This document shows positions 11,894 through 22,082 of a stretch of DNA of 64,000 nt, piece by piece; within the stretch, counting starts at the first letter, position 1; every line of letters starts with the position of its first letter. A program made the translations under genes and the position numbers. Source of the stretch: Oenanthe sinensis (Eukaryota > Streptophyta > Magnoliopsida > Apiales > Apiaceae); the NCBI GenBank assembly GCA_028671895.1, contig CM053810.1, positions 67,395,501 to 67,459,500 of the forward strand, in the 5' to 3' direction. Under the pieces are notes generated by a model. It was not told the DNA's origin, searched no databases, and was given only the letters and a program-made list of their open reading frames with translations.

Positions 11894-14800
11894 ATGAGTT
11901 TGTATCAAGAAAAGAAGAGTGAGTTAAGAAAATTAAATGCTGAAGCTGTTAAACTAGCTCAACTTAAGAAGGAGGGTTTGGAAAAATTACGGAATATACA
12001 GAGTTCAATTATTGAGAGAGAGTTTGGAAGTGATGATGTTTGGGCAGGATCAGTGGAAAAAAGTATCAATTCAAGTACCATGACAACACAACCAATGTCC
12101 AAATCAAAAAAGTCAAAATCAAAATTAAAGTCAAAATCGAAAAAGAAAGTGAGTAAAGGAATTATGGCAGGGGAAGAACTGAAAGCCACAGGAGAAGAAA
12201 TTGCAACGAAAGAAATTGCAGTGGCACCTGCCGTGATTGAAATGATTGAAACACCTGCAGTGATTGAAGCACCTGCCGGCCCTAAAGAGTCCATTAGTAT
12301 TGACCTGAAATATTTCATTGGAAAACATTGTGGTGGTGTACTTTACGAGGGGAGGAAAGATTCTCGGAGTTCGAGTAGTCGATGTTCTTTTATCGAAGCC
12401 AGACCTACCCAAATTGCAAATATTGATGAGCTAATCGATTTTAGTTCCAATACGCAATTCATTGTAACTATCAGTGACATAATTAATGCTCCGGATGGTT
12501 TCCAAATGTTGGTAGCAGAGCCGGTAGTATCGATCACTTCTTTTTTCAAAGTGGAAGCAAATAAATTTGCCAGTGAAGAGGATCAAGGAGACAGATCAAG
12601 ATGGTGGATCCGCATTTCTGAGATTTTTAAACTTCTGTTTGGGTAAAGTATTTTTTCTGATTATATTTTTCTTGTTTACTTAAATACAACTGCTGCAACT
12701 CAAGTCTTTATATAGATAGACTAAAGAAGATTATGAGTTTGCATCGTTAATAAGGTACATGAATATGATCAGGAGACTTTTGATATTACTTATGACTAGA
12801 ATCTTCTAAACTCTTAGAGATAATTTATAAGAATTACAAATTAACTAATTTTCAACACCCCCTCTTAATTTGTAATTCCTAAATTGTCTTTGAATTTTGT
12901 AAATTTCTCTTTTGTAACTGACTTTGTGAAAATGTCAGCTACTTTGCTCACTTGTGTTGATGAACTCTAGATACCTTAGAGAAGAACTCCATAATGCTTT
13001 CAATTTCTTTCATCTGCAAGTTGTCAAACTCCCTCCATAGAGATTGCAGCTTAACTGCGTCATAACCTTGAAACTGGTTTCGCAAAACATCCCATGCTTC
13101 TTTGGAAGTTTTTGCACCCATAATGCGCGGAAAGATTGCTTTACTGACTCCTTGTTGAATAAAAAGTAACGCCCTTGCATCTTTTTTCTTTTTATTCTTA
13201 AATTCATTATGCTTAACTGCTGACCAGGATGCTATTTCTTCTTGCGTTTCACCAGCTTCATAGCCTCCTTCAACTAAATCCCATAAGTCATGTCATATGA
13301 ATAACGTTCACATCTGAAAGCTCCAAAAGTCATAGCTTTCACCGTTAAAAATTGGAATATTGCTTTGTGCATAGCTGAATAATGCTTCATTAGTGGCTGC
13401 CATTGTATATAGAAGAGGGTTTATAAAATTTAGGTGTTTTGGGGGGTCTGAATGAACTTTGGCTATGATGCCAAATTTGTTGGGATAAACAATATAAAAG
13501 AGGAAGGCATATGATTTTTCTGATTATATTTTTCTTGTTTTCTTAAATACAACTGCTGCAACTCAAGTCTTTATATAGATAGACTAAGAAGACTATGAGT
13601 TTGCATCAGACTTTTGATATTACTTATGACTAGAGTCTTCTAAACTCTTAGAGATAATTTATAAGAATTACAAATTAACTAATTTTCAACATGAGTGTTT
13701 GACAAATTATTTGTTTATATCTCAGGAACGTTATTCATGGATTAATTTATTTGCACTCGTCGGGACATAGATGCGGCGATCTAGCCAATCATATATACGT
13801 TAGTGCAAAGGGTGAAGCAAAAGTTCTTCCTTTAATGGATAGCAAGATGACGGAAGAACATGATGTCTCGAATTTGATCAAAAAAATGAAAGAAATTATC
13901 ACCCTTCCCTTTGAAGAGACGGAAGTTCAAGAGGCTTACAATTTGCCCGAAGAATTGATCTTTATGCTCCAATTTGTATCTGCAGATAAGTTGTATGTAT
14001 TTTTAATAATGCCTTCACCCTCTTATGATTTCCTCTTCTCATTTTTGTGTTCATGAAATGTTTCATTACCACTTAAATTTGCAACTCATGTAGGTTTTAC
14101 AGTTATAGTGCTTGTGTTATAGTGCTTGTAGTCAAGAAAGTAAAGAATAGCGGACAAAAAATAAAAATAATAAATTTACATAAATCTGGTCGGCATCAGC
14201 TGACAATATTACTAGACAGTGCAAGATTGAGATTGTAAATCTTACTTATTTCAGAATTAATTACGATTCACATTAATAAATCAAAATCAAATTAGGGAAC
14301 TTCAATCAGCCAAGACTACTCATCTTTCATCACTGGAAGTTCTAGCTCAAAACCTTGAAAAACTGTGCAAAGGAATGGGACAACTTAGAACACCATAGTC
14401 TAATAATTTGCGGAGATATTAGACTTGAAAAACTTATGAATTGTATAATTAGAGAGGATCGTCTTAATTTTATACAAACAGTTTGTTTATCTCTCCTAAT
14501 AGGATGGAATAGGAAAAAGACTTTGTGCTGTGGAGAACTCAGAATTGACATGAAGCGGGGTCTTGCACTGTGCCACGGTGGGCAAAGATATGGGACAACT
14601 CAGAACACCATAGCTGACTGTACAATGTTTGCAGCTATAAGTCATCAAGTCTAATGCTGATGGATCAATTACTTCTTAAAAAGTTACCATTCTTATCGGT
14701 TAAACACTACATATTTTTAGCTTTTTCAGAATCACACAACTCCTCTCAATCAAACACTGTCTTTTAAGTAGAGTGGGTTGAAGGAGAAACAAAATACCTT

Positions 14801-17800
14801 AGAGTCTTGAGTCATTGATTTCTTTTATACCCTGTATTTCTACTTCCTCTGAACACCCCCATTTTTTGTATTCACTTTTATGATCACATAGGATTAGACA
14901 AGACACATATATAAGAAGATGAATTAGGTGAGTCAATCCTGAAATTACTCTTCTAATAACATCTGTAACTTGAATTGATACATGTTAATCGCCAAACCGT
15001 AACACATGGACAACCCTACTTGATAACACGTGTTTCTACCCCATTATTTAGGAATAAACAATATATATATACTAATTATTATTATATTGTTAGTATTTTT
15101 TGGGATATTACATTTTGATTTGTAAATTTTAAGTTGAATATTAGGTTTTCTGTTCTCTTTATTTGGTTAGACCTAAATGTAATATTTCTTTTCAGGAAAC
15201 ATGTTCCATTCTACTGGTTGGTCAACCAACCTTATTTTTGGTTGAGCGGAGAAAAGGTCCATTTTGTCAAGGACTTCAAGACTCTCATGAAACAGGGTGT
15301 TCTGTCTAAAAAAGAAATAAATTTTTTCTTTGAAAACAATTCTTCTTTTGCAAGTGAAGATCGAAAAGCTATTGACTGGAGTAAAAGGATTGATGGAGAA
15401 GTGTGCAATGGTTTATTTAAGATGGTTTACGATAGACCACAATCTATAGAAGATATTAAGGAGTATGAGCCTGAAAATTCATGTGATTTAATTCGTTACA
15501 TGCCAAATCGCTATAACCATGCCAGTGACAGCTACTATCGAATTGCATGTAATTCTCAGGTTTGTCTACTTTTTTAACTTTTATTAATGAAAAATTTTAA
15601 GCTTTCCATCCTCATTGATATTGTATTATTCTTATTTCATAGGTACTTTATTCAGAAGATGAGATTGAAGCATATCTTTATAGCTTTTTTCCTATGGTCT
15701 ATGTTGACCTGTATGCTGCCCTTTACTTTTCTACAAGTTCTAAACTTTCATAGTAAGTAACTTAAAATTTATTAATTTATACTTTCAATCAACATAATTG
15801 TACTTTTTGATCATTTGCACTCACAAAATATTTCTTTTTCAGTATGTCCAAGAACAAAATTTTCAGAGCTTTTGAAAACTGGTCACGTTCGTATTTAGCT
15901 CCTCCGAAGGTAGTAATTTACATCATGAACTTTTGAACTTATGACAAAGTTTGTGTATTTTTTTTAACTGTTTGTTGTACTAGAGCAAAATCTTGAAACC
16001 ATGGCAACATGGAATCACGAGCATTTTAGTTCTGGTAGTTGTGATGTTATTAATTTGTAAAACCATCCTTAATGGAGTATTTTTATTATTTTCGCTTATG
16101 TTCTGATGCCAAGGCATACAAAATTCTTTATAGTGATATGTTTCTTGTGTGAATCGAGGTTCATTTAGTTTCTATCAATTATCTTTTGCAACTTGTGTTG
16201 AAACAACGGCTAACCTTAAGTTTATTGTTTTTCATAATTTGTATTCTTAGACCCTTGCTGCATCAATGGAAAAGGGCAAAAAAAAAATTGGATTGGTTCA
16301 AGCTGGACCATTGATCATCAAGCCAGTGTCCAAATCTAATCTTTCTCCCAGTTTAAAAGCATTGTCCAGATGTGCCAAACAATTGGGAGATGAACAAATC
16401 GTCATTCCCGTGAAAAAAGAAGTAATGAACCAAACTCTGAACCTTTATTTCGGGAAAGATGAAATCGTCCAGTTACTGGAAAAAGACAAGTTAGATGCTG
16501 CTCATATAAGTACATATATCAGGTAAGTCTTTAGACTATTTTCCAAATGAAAAATACCAATGCAGTGTATAAGTGTAGATTTGTGTTTGATATTGAAAAT
16601 AGATCGCAGTGATGTAATAATCCATAGGAGACATTAGCTTAAGTTTTGCATTTGACTTTTACTATGACAGATTGTTGTATGAAGATTGTATGGAAAATGA
16701 TTTGACAAAGATATTTGGATTTCTCTGTCCATCAATTATCTCATCATCGATTGTGAGTAAAGATGCAGAGCTGATTCGAATGGAGAGTGAACAGCAGTCT
16801 GATCATATTTTGAATGCATTAAATGATGATAGAGCATCTGATGGAAAAGTCTATTTGGCACCATTCAATATCGGGTAAAATACATTTTATTTTCATTTTG
16901 TGTGTACGCGAGTCTAAGCTATTTATTATGCAGGACCACTGGATATTACTAATTTGCCTAATTAATATGCAGGGACCATTGGATATTATGCTTGATCAAT
17001 CCAATTGAGTGCATTGTATACTATTTGGATCCATTAAGAGACCAAGGTCGTAAAATTGAACAAGATTTATGCAACGTTGTTGACACGTAAGTATCTATTT
17101 CTAACCATTAATGCTATCATGCTATTTTGTTTACATTTAAGGTAATTTGCTGTTATTTCTCGGTTGACACAAAAGAGGTCGTCTTATCTGGTCATGGGTA
17201 ATAGACTTATGACCATGGATATTTATATCGTGACCATTTTTCTGTATATAATTGAGTAGAAGCTTAAATTAAGTTGAGGCAAGTATTACAAAAGCATGCT
17301 TGTTGGTAATAGATTTGTCTTCAACCAACTATATTTTTTGACCTAATGATAATAGCTGGCTAGTGCTAAGACACCAATTAAAAAAATTATCCTTAAATGA
17401 AGGCCTGGCAAGACCTCTGGTGTTCAAGTTTGTTGATTTTATCGATAGAAAAACGCAGGTAAATTAAAGCTGAAAGGTTATATAGGTATAGATATAGTGC
17501 AAATAGGAGTTATATCTTTTATTCATCAGCTAACAGCATTATATGTGCCGGAACTTAACAGAAAAATAACTAAACAATTCAAATGCTAATCAACAAGATA
17601 AGAAACAGACTAACTATGTCCTAGATATTACACTTCGCATCTGATCTTTCATAACACTTGAATGGTAGATGACCTAATTTGCCACAATGCTGACAAGGTA
17701 GATACTTCTTCTTTGAATCCCCGCCTTTGTTTTGGACTTTATTACTCGCATAGTAACCACTATTTTGTGATTGAAATTTCTTGATATTTTTCTTGAAATT

Positions 17801-20401
17801 CTTTCGAGCATCATAGTGTTTGGCTGGCAATGCTCCTTCCACTTTACTATCTTGCCCCACGAGTCTTCTTTGCTCCTGGGCTTGTAGTGCATTTAATAGC
17901 TCCGCTAAGGTCATGCTTGTTAGGTCCTTAGTGTTTTATAAGGTGTAAGATGGTTATAGAGGCTTTGTATCTTTCTGGATCTTTTCTACGATTCTCTTAT
18001 CAGCAAACCCAGTACCTATAACAGTACCTTGTTAGCAATTCCAAGCAATTTGTCCAATCTTTCATTCTTTGTAACTCGAATTCTCGAATGTAATTCAACA
18101 CCTGCATACCTTTTACTCTTTCATTTCCTGCATATTCTCCCTTCAAATAGTCCGAAATTTCTTTCGCGAGACATAATTCTCATGAAAATTGATGTTGAAA
18201 CAGCAGCAAATAGACATGCTTTCTATACTTTTGGTTCTTGATCCGGGCAAGTGAGGGATTGTTTGGTAATTGAGGTATTTCATAGTCCTCTTCTACTGCT
18301 TCCCACAAATCTAAAGCCTCCAAATAAGTCTTTATCTTCACTTCCCAACAGCTGATAGCTTTCTCCATTAAAGATTGGAGGAGCAATTGATAAAAATTTA
18401 ACTTGAGGATCCATGACACAGGTCCCTTAAGAATAATAGCTCTGATACCAGTTTGTTGGTTTTATCGATAGAAAAGCACAGGTAAATTAAAGCTGGAAGG
18501 TTATATAGGTATAGATATGGTGCAAATAGGAGTTATATCTTTTATTCATCAGGTAACAACATTATATATGCGCTGGAACTTAACAGAAAACAACTAAACA
18601 ATTCAAATGCTAATCAACGGGATAAGAAACAAAGTAACTATGTCCTAGATAATAAGAACTACTTATTGACTAGGTATACTAGCTGTTTTGGACTAAGTAT
18701 ACTTACTGAAATAATAAAAATAAAAAACATATGCAGTCTTGGAGCAAAGAATTACAAAATTAAAGTCGTCATAAATCTAAGTACAGGAGGTGTTCTCTGA
18801 AGCTTGTCCCTGCCTTCCTAAATTCTTGTGAGGGCTATTTCAACCCTCTTTTACGTGTCATAGAAGAACAGGTGGCTGTTCTCTCATTTTCATGAACATG
18901 CATCATCCTCCCTAGCCAGCCTTCCTTTTGTTCTTTTTAAAACAACCAGTGTTGTTATAATTTTTTGGTTGTTGATGTTGTTAGCATAATTGTAACTTTT
19001 TATGTAATCTATTTTCCCCTCATTAATAGAGGAGGGACACAATTAGTATTGATCAATGAGGTTTCTGATAGTATTTTCGCACTAGTTGGATTGGAAAATG
19101 AAAAGGTCATAATAGCTTTTGCCTTTTGGTTTGGGTTTAGCTTGTTTTAGTGCCAACACATAGTACCTTAAAAAGGTAGGACTTAAACCTATGTTTTTTA
19201 TGTTTGATCAATAGAGCATTAAGGTTATATTGGAAGCAGGAAAAGAGCATGACATGGAAGCAGATACAGGTTTGATGCATCGTCAGAATATAACTTATTA
19301 ACTGTATTTCTTATACAATATACTGTGAAATAAATCTTAACCAAATTTAATTTTTTCCCCTTCTTTCCTTGTATAATTTTTATAGTGTCCGCAACAAGAC
19401 AACGTCTTCGATTGTGGATATTACGTATTGAGGTTCATGCGAGAGATCATTGATCACCAACTAATCCATATTCCAGAAGCGGTAAGACTTTAGTTGCATG
19501 TTAGCCGTTTTTTTTCTTTGAAACCCTGATAAATAGCATAAAAAATAGATAATTACTAGCATGAACCAGGCTCAAAGGGGGGAAACTAGCACCAAAAACC
19601 CCTCTAAACAAGACTTGTACAAACCAAGATTGCTAATTACATTTTCAACCTAAGATTTTCAAGCCACATACAATCTTTAGTACTCCACTTATTAGAGATG
19701 AGATTCTTAGTTTTAATACATAGTTTGGCCTTAATCAGCACCTGCTTCTTGATACCATTGATTCAGCTTCCATATACAGTATGTATGAATCTGTAAATGT
19801 AAGTATGTATGTGTGTGTATGATGATGATGATGGACTCACAATGAAGAAGATGATCTCAAAGATGAATATAATAGAAATAACAGAATTTAGAGAGAGAGC
19901 AGAGAGAAATTATTGTTTATTTCCTTCCAGATATCTCCACATTGATACATTTCCTGTATTTATACATTTCAGATATGAATTGAAATTGTAACACGCCAAG
20001 TCATATTTTAATTTTTAATCATTTTGTATTTTTGACTGAATACTACAAATGCTTGTTTATATTATTTATGTACAAAAAAATCCAGCTAAACAATCCTCCT
20101 CCATCATAACCTGATTTATGACGGTCCATGTGTGGTATAATAGAGCATTGAGCACAACAAAGCATACTCTTTTCTGAATCTTGACTTGTATCTTCTTCCC
20201 CACATTTTCCATCAATCAGTCTTCGTTATCTAAGCACTATGCATAAATATCTCTTTTTTAAGTTATTATAATTGTAGTTTTATGATTTTATTTTTGCAGT
20301 ACTTTGATGATTGTGCATTGCCAACATATGATCAAGGTCAAATCAATGAAGTAAGAGATGAGTTGGCATGTCACGCTCTCCGATTTTATGTGGAATCATA
20401 A
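11894..20401 (+). CDS. IRE1-like pseudokinase + KEN ribonuclease-like + Ulp1 (C48) protease fusion
   Basis: Eleven exons with GT-AG introns: 11894-12642, 13726-13989, 15196-15559, 15643-15752, 15843-15909, 16251-16522, 16671-16874, 16973-17086, 19215-19269, 19386-19481 and 20300-20401. Phases agree and give 798 residues. An upstream in-frame ATG at 11807 lies in the presumed leader intron. Residues 6-40 look coiled-coil and 70-85 are Lys/Ser-rich, a possible nuclear signal. Residues about 139-337 resemble a kinase fold but lack the N-lobe lysine and DFG; the catalytic loop reads HRCGDL. Residues about 338-495 resemble the IRE1 KEN domain (FFP and DLIRYMPNRYNH segments). Residues about 605-798 are Ulp1/SENP-like with His679, Asp696, Gln737 and Cys743 at canonical spacing. 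No signal peptide or membrane segment is seen, unlike IRE1. Predicted role: removal of SUMO or a related modifier, perhaps controlled by a nucleotide- or RNA-sensing module; this is inference. Confidence 0.82.
12645..12857 (-). repeat. 3' LTR of the intron 1 element (outer edge eroded)
   Basis: Direct repeat of 13478-13691, preceded on the minus strand by a purine tract. Its outer edge falls within a few bases of the exon 1 splice donor at 12643, so the insertion sits almost on the splice site. Confidence 0.7.
13478..13691 (-). repeat. 5' LTR of the intron 1 element
   Basis: Begins TGTTGAAAATTAG and ends CCCAACA on the minus strand. It matches 12645-12857 over nearly its whole length, apart from indels. 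Confidence 0.75.
17431..17632 (-). repeat. 3' LTR of the intron 8 element
   Basis: Direct repeat of 18454-18657. The outer end reads TGTTGATTTTATCGATAG on the plus strand. The inner end is diverged between the copies, so the boundary is uncertain by a few bases. Confidence 0.72.
17621..17914 (-). pseudogene. Copia-type gag C-terminal fragment with CCHC knuckle
   Basis: About 97 residues on the minus strand. A lysine-rich stretch is followed by CQHCGKLGHLPFKC (CX2CX4HX4C), the nucleocapsid knuckle that binds element RNA. The upstream gag part lies at 18419-18180, and the join between the two is no longer open. It belongs to the intron 8 LTR element. Confidence 0.75.
18454..18657 (-). repeat. 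5' LTR of the intron 8 element
   Basis: Pairs with 17431-17632 as a direct repeat with scattered substitutions. The primer-binding site follows its inner end. Confidence 0.75.
19740..20010 (-). mobile_element. Possible LTR remnant in intron 10
   Basis: TGGTATCAAGAAGC at about 19758-19745 (minus) resembles an initiator-Met primer-binding site. It lies next to a stretch with LTR-like features (GA-rich run at 19890-19910, TATTTATACA near 19960). No partner LTR or coding remnant is seen. Weak evidence. Confidence 0.25.
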
Positions 20402-22082
20402 TGTGATTGAGCTAACAAATGGAGAAGAGACGTATGATTGGGTTTGTTTTATGTGGCAGTGATTGCATGGTCTTGTCTTCAAAAGCTCCAATTTTTTTGA
20501 TACTTTATGATAAATGTTATTATCCATGTGCTACTAATTTCACTCACTGTCTAAGCTCTATTATGGTTCGTATTTTTTGTTGAACAAACACAGATTGAGT
20601 AGTGATGCCACTATCGTCCTAAAATTGTCGTGGGTACAATAACAAACTATATTGGTCATGAGTCTCCCTGTTAACGTATTGTGTTCATGTTATAATTCAT
20701 TAATATATGCAACCTGGCTCTTTTTGTACTATATTCTGTAAATGACAAGAGTCGCATGGAAATCAACTGCAATGTAGTGAGAATTTTGTTAGAGCAGCTA
20801 TTTTGACATGGTGAATGTGATATTCCCATGGCTTTTGAAAGAATTTGGACTGTTTGCAGAATCTGGCCCAAAGTTGAAGCAAATTATGCTTGTAACATTT
20901 CTTCTACGAACCAACAATTTGAAGGTTGTCCCATTTATCAAATTTGAACCAGCTAGTTCTACTTCTTTAGCCGCAGTAGCAAAAATCGTAAATTCGCTAC
21001 TGGACCAGTAATAGTTTATTATTTATTACACAAATCATAATTCATAACATAAGGTTCATAAGCTTTTGACATGATTAAAGACCATTGGTCAAGCCCAGTC
21101 CATATGAAGCAAAAATATCAACACGGGTCGACAATAATATAATATACAGTAGAGAACAGATACAGATTGTAAAATTTAAATCTTCGCCGACTTGTATAAA
21201 CTATACACTCGCATACATTCAAAATCATTTATTACGGGCCTGTTTGACTTGCATGATATTTCTTGTTATAAGAGTCGGTGGGAAATGCGAAAGCATTACT
21301 TCAGCCAGTGATAATATCACAAGATGAGATTGGTACAATTATTTTACACCACCAATTCAAAAGCTAGCCAAGTCCGTCTTTGCTGACAAACTAAAACAAG
21401 AAATGTATAAAACGCCCCCAAGGAGGCCCTGAGTAGAAAGCTCTATAGACCAGGATGAGTAAAGAAAATAGTCACAAAACCATTGAAAATGCCTGCTCAT
21501 TCTCATATGATAGACGAGCAACCACCAAGTTCACTACTATTTTAAATGAAACCTGACCCTTTTTATATGAATTTTAAATGACAAGAGGGCCATGGAAATC
21601 AATGAGATTTTTTTTAGAGTAGCTGATAAAAGAATTTGGACCGATTGTAACGCCCGAAAATCCAAGACGAACAATCATCTTTATTTTAGTAAATAATTAC
21701 AAATTTTCCACTTGAATATATCAACCAATAATTTGAAGGTTGGCCCATCTTATCAAATTAAAACCAGCTATGTGAAAGCATTACCCCAGCCATTGATAAA
21801 TTGAAGTGTAGTCGAGTCACTTTTGTTGGCAAACTAAAACATGCAATCTGAAATGCATACGTGACCTCAAATATACGTTCCTGATGCAGTCTGAATAAAT
21901 ACGCAAGCTAAGAAAAAACAACTTATTTTTGTGACCGCAGAAATTTCCAGAAACAGAGCGACCAGCCATAAGATAATAATAGTATACACGTTATCTTTTA
22001 GTATCTTTGTTGGTTTGAAAGGGGAAGATACAATTCATAGCTACCAGGATCAGTAAAGAAGATAGTCACAAAATCATTGAAA
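20402..22082. other. 3' flank of the fusion gene and duplicated P450 upstream region
   Basis: No gene. Sequence at about 20725-21560 and about 21551-22140 is related. Shared landmarks are ATGACAAGAG.....CATGGAAATCAA, CAATTTGAAGGTTG.CCCAT and AAGATAGTCACAAAA.CATTGAAAATG. The first copy ends with a remnant of the P450 start (21489-21546) that reads MPAHSHMIDEQP and then stops. This is an old tandem duplication of the P450 promoter and first codons. Confidence 0.65.
21489..21546 (+). pseudogene. Truncated copy of the P450 N-terminus
   Basis: ATGCCTGCTCATTCTCATAT and the following bases match the start of the P450 at 22083 (MSAHSHMIEERP). The frame ends after about 19 codons and no P450 sequence follows. 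It is a by-product of the upstream tandem duplication. Confidence 0.6.

Larger units (their letters stand above)
12645..13691 (-). mobile_element. Gag-only Copia-like LTR element in intron 1 (antisense)
   Basis: Two direct repeats of about 200 bases bound it: 13478-13691 (5' LTR on the minus strand, TG...CA) and about 12645-12857 (3' LTR, lacking roughly 20 bases at its outer edge). Next to the 5' LTR is TGGCATCATAGCC (13473-13461), close to the initiator-Met tRNA primer-binding site. Next to the 3' LTR is a purine tract, AAGAGGGGG, at about 12866-12858. The only coding remnant is a piece of Copia-type gag (about 13210-12960), interrupted in frame, including FFIQQGVSK- and DAVKLQSLW-like stretches. 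There is no protease, integrase or reverse transcriptase. This fits the TR-GAG class of nonautonomous elements. It lies antisense to its host gene. Confidence 0.75.
17431..18657 (-). mobile_element. Gag-only Copia-like LTR element in intron 8 (antisense)
   Basis: Direct repeats of about 200 bases at 18454-18657 (5' LTR on the minus strand) and 17431-17632 (3' LTR) flank about 0.8 kb. TGGTATCAGAGC lies at 18450-18439, three bases inside the 5' LTR, and matches the initiator-Met tRNA primer-binding site. The interior encodes only gag: an N-terminal segment (18419-18180, with LEALDLWEAVEEDYEIP) and a C-terminal segment (17914-17621) with a CCHC knuckle, CQHCGKLGHLPFKC. No pol genes are present. 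The two gag parts are no longer in one frame. It is a TR-GAG-type element, antisense to the host gene. I could not establish a clear target-site duplication. Confidence 0.8.

Noticed and set aside
20808..21327. Two short plus-strand frames after the fusion gene
   Set aside because: They fall in the duplicated P450 upstream region, the related copy is not open, and no family resemblance is visible.
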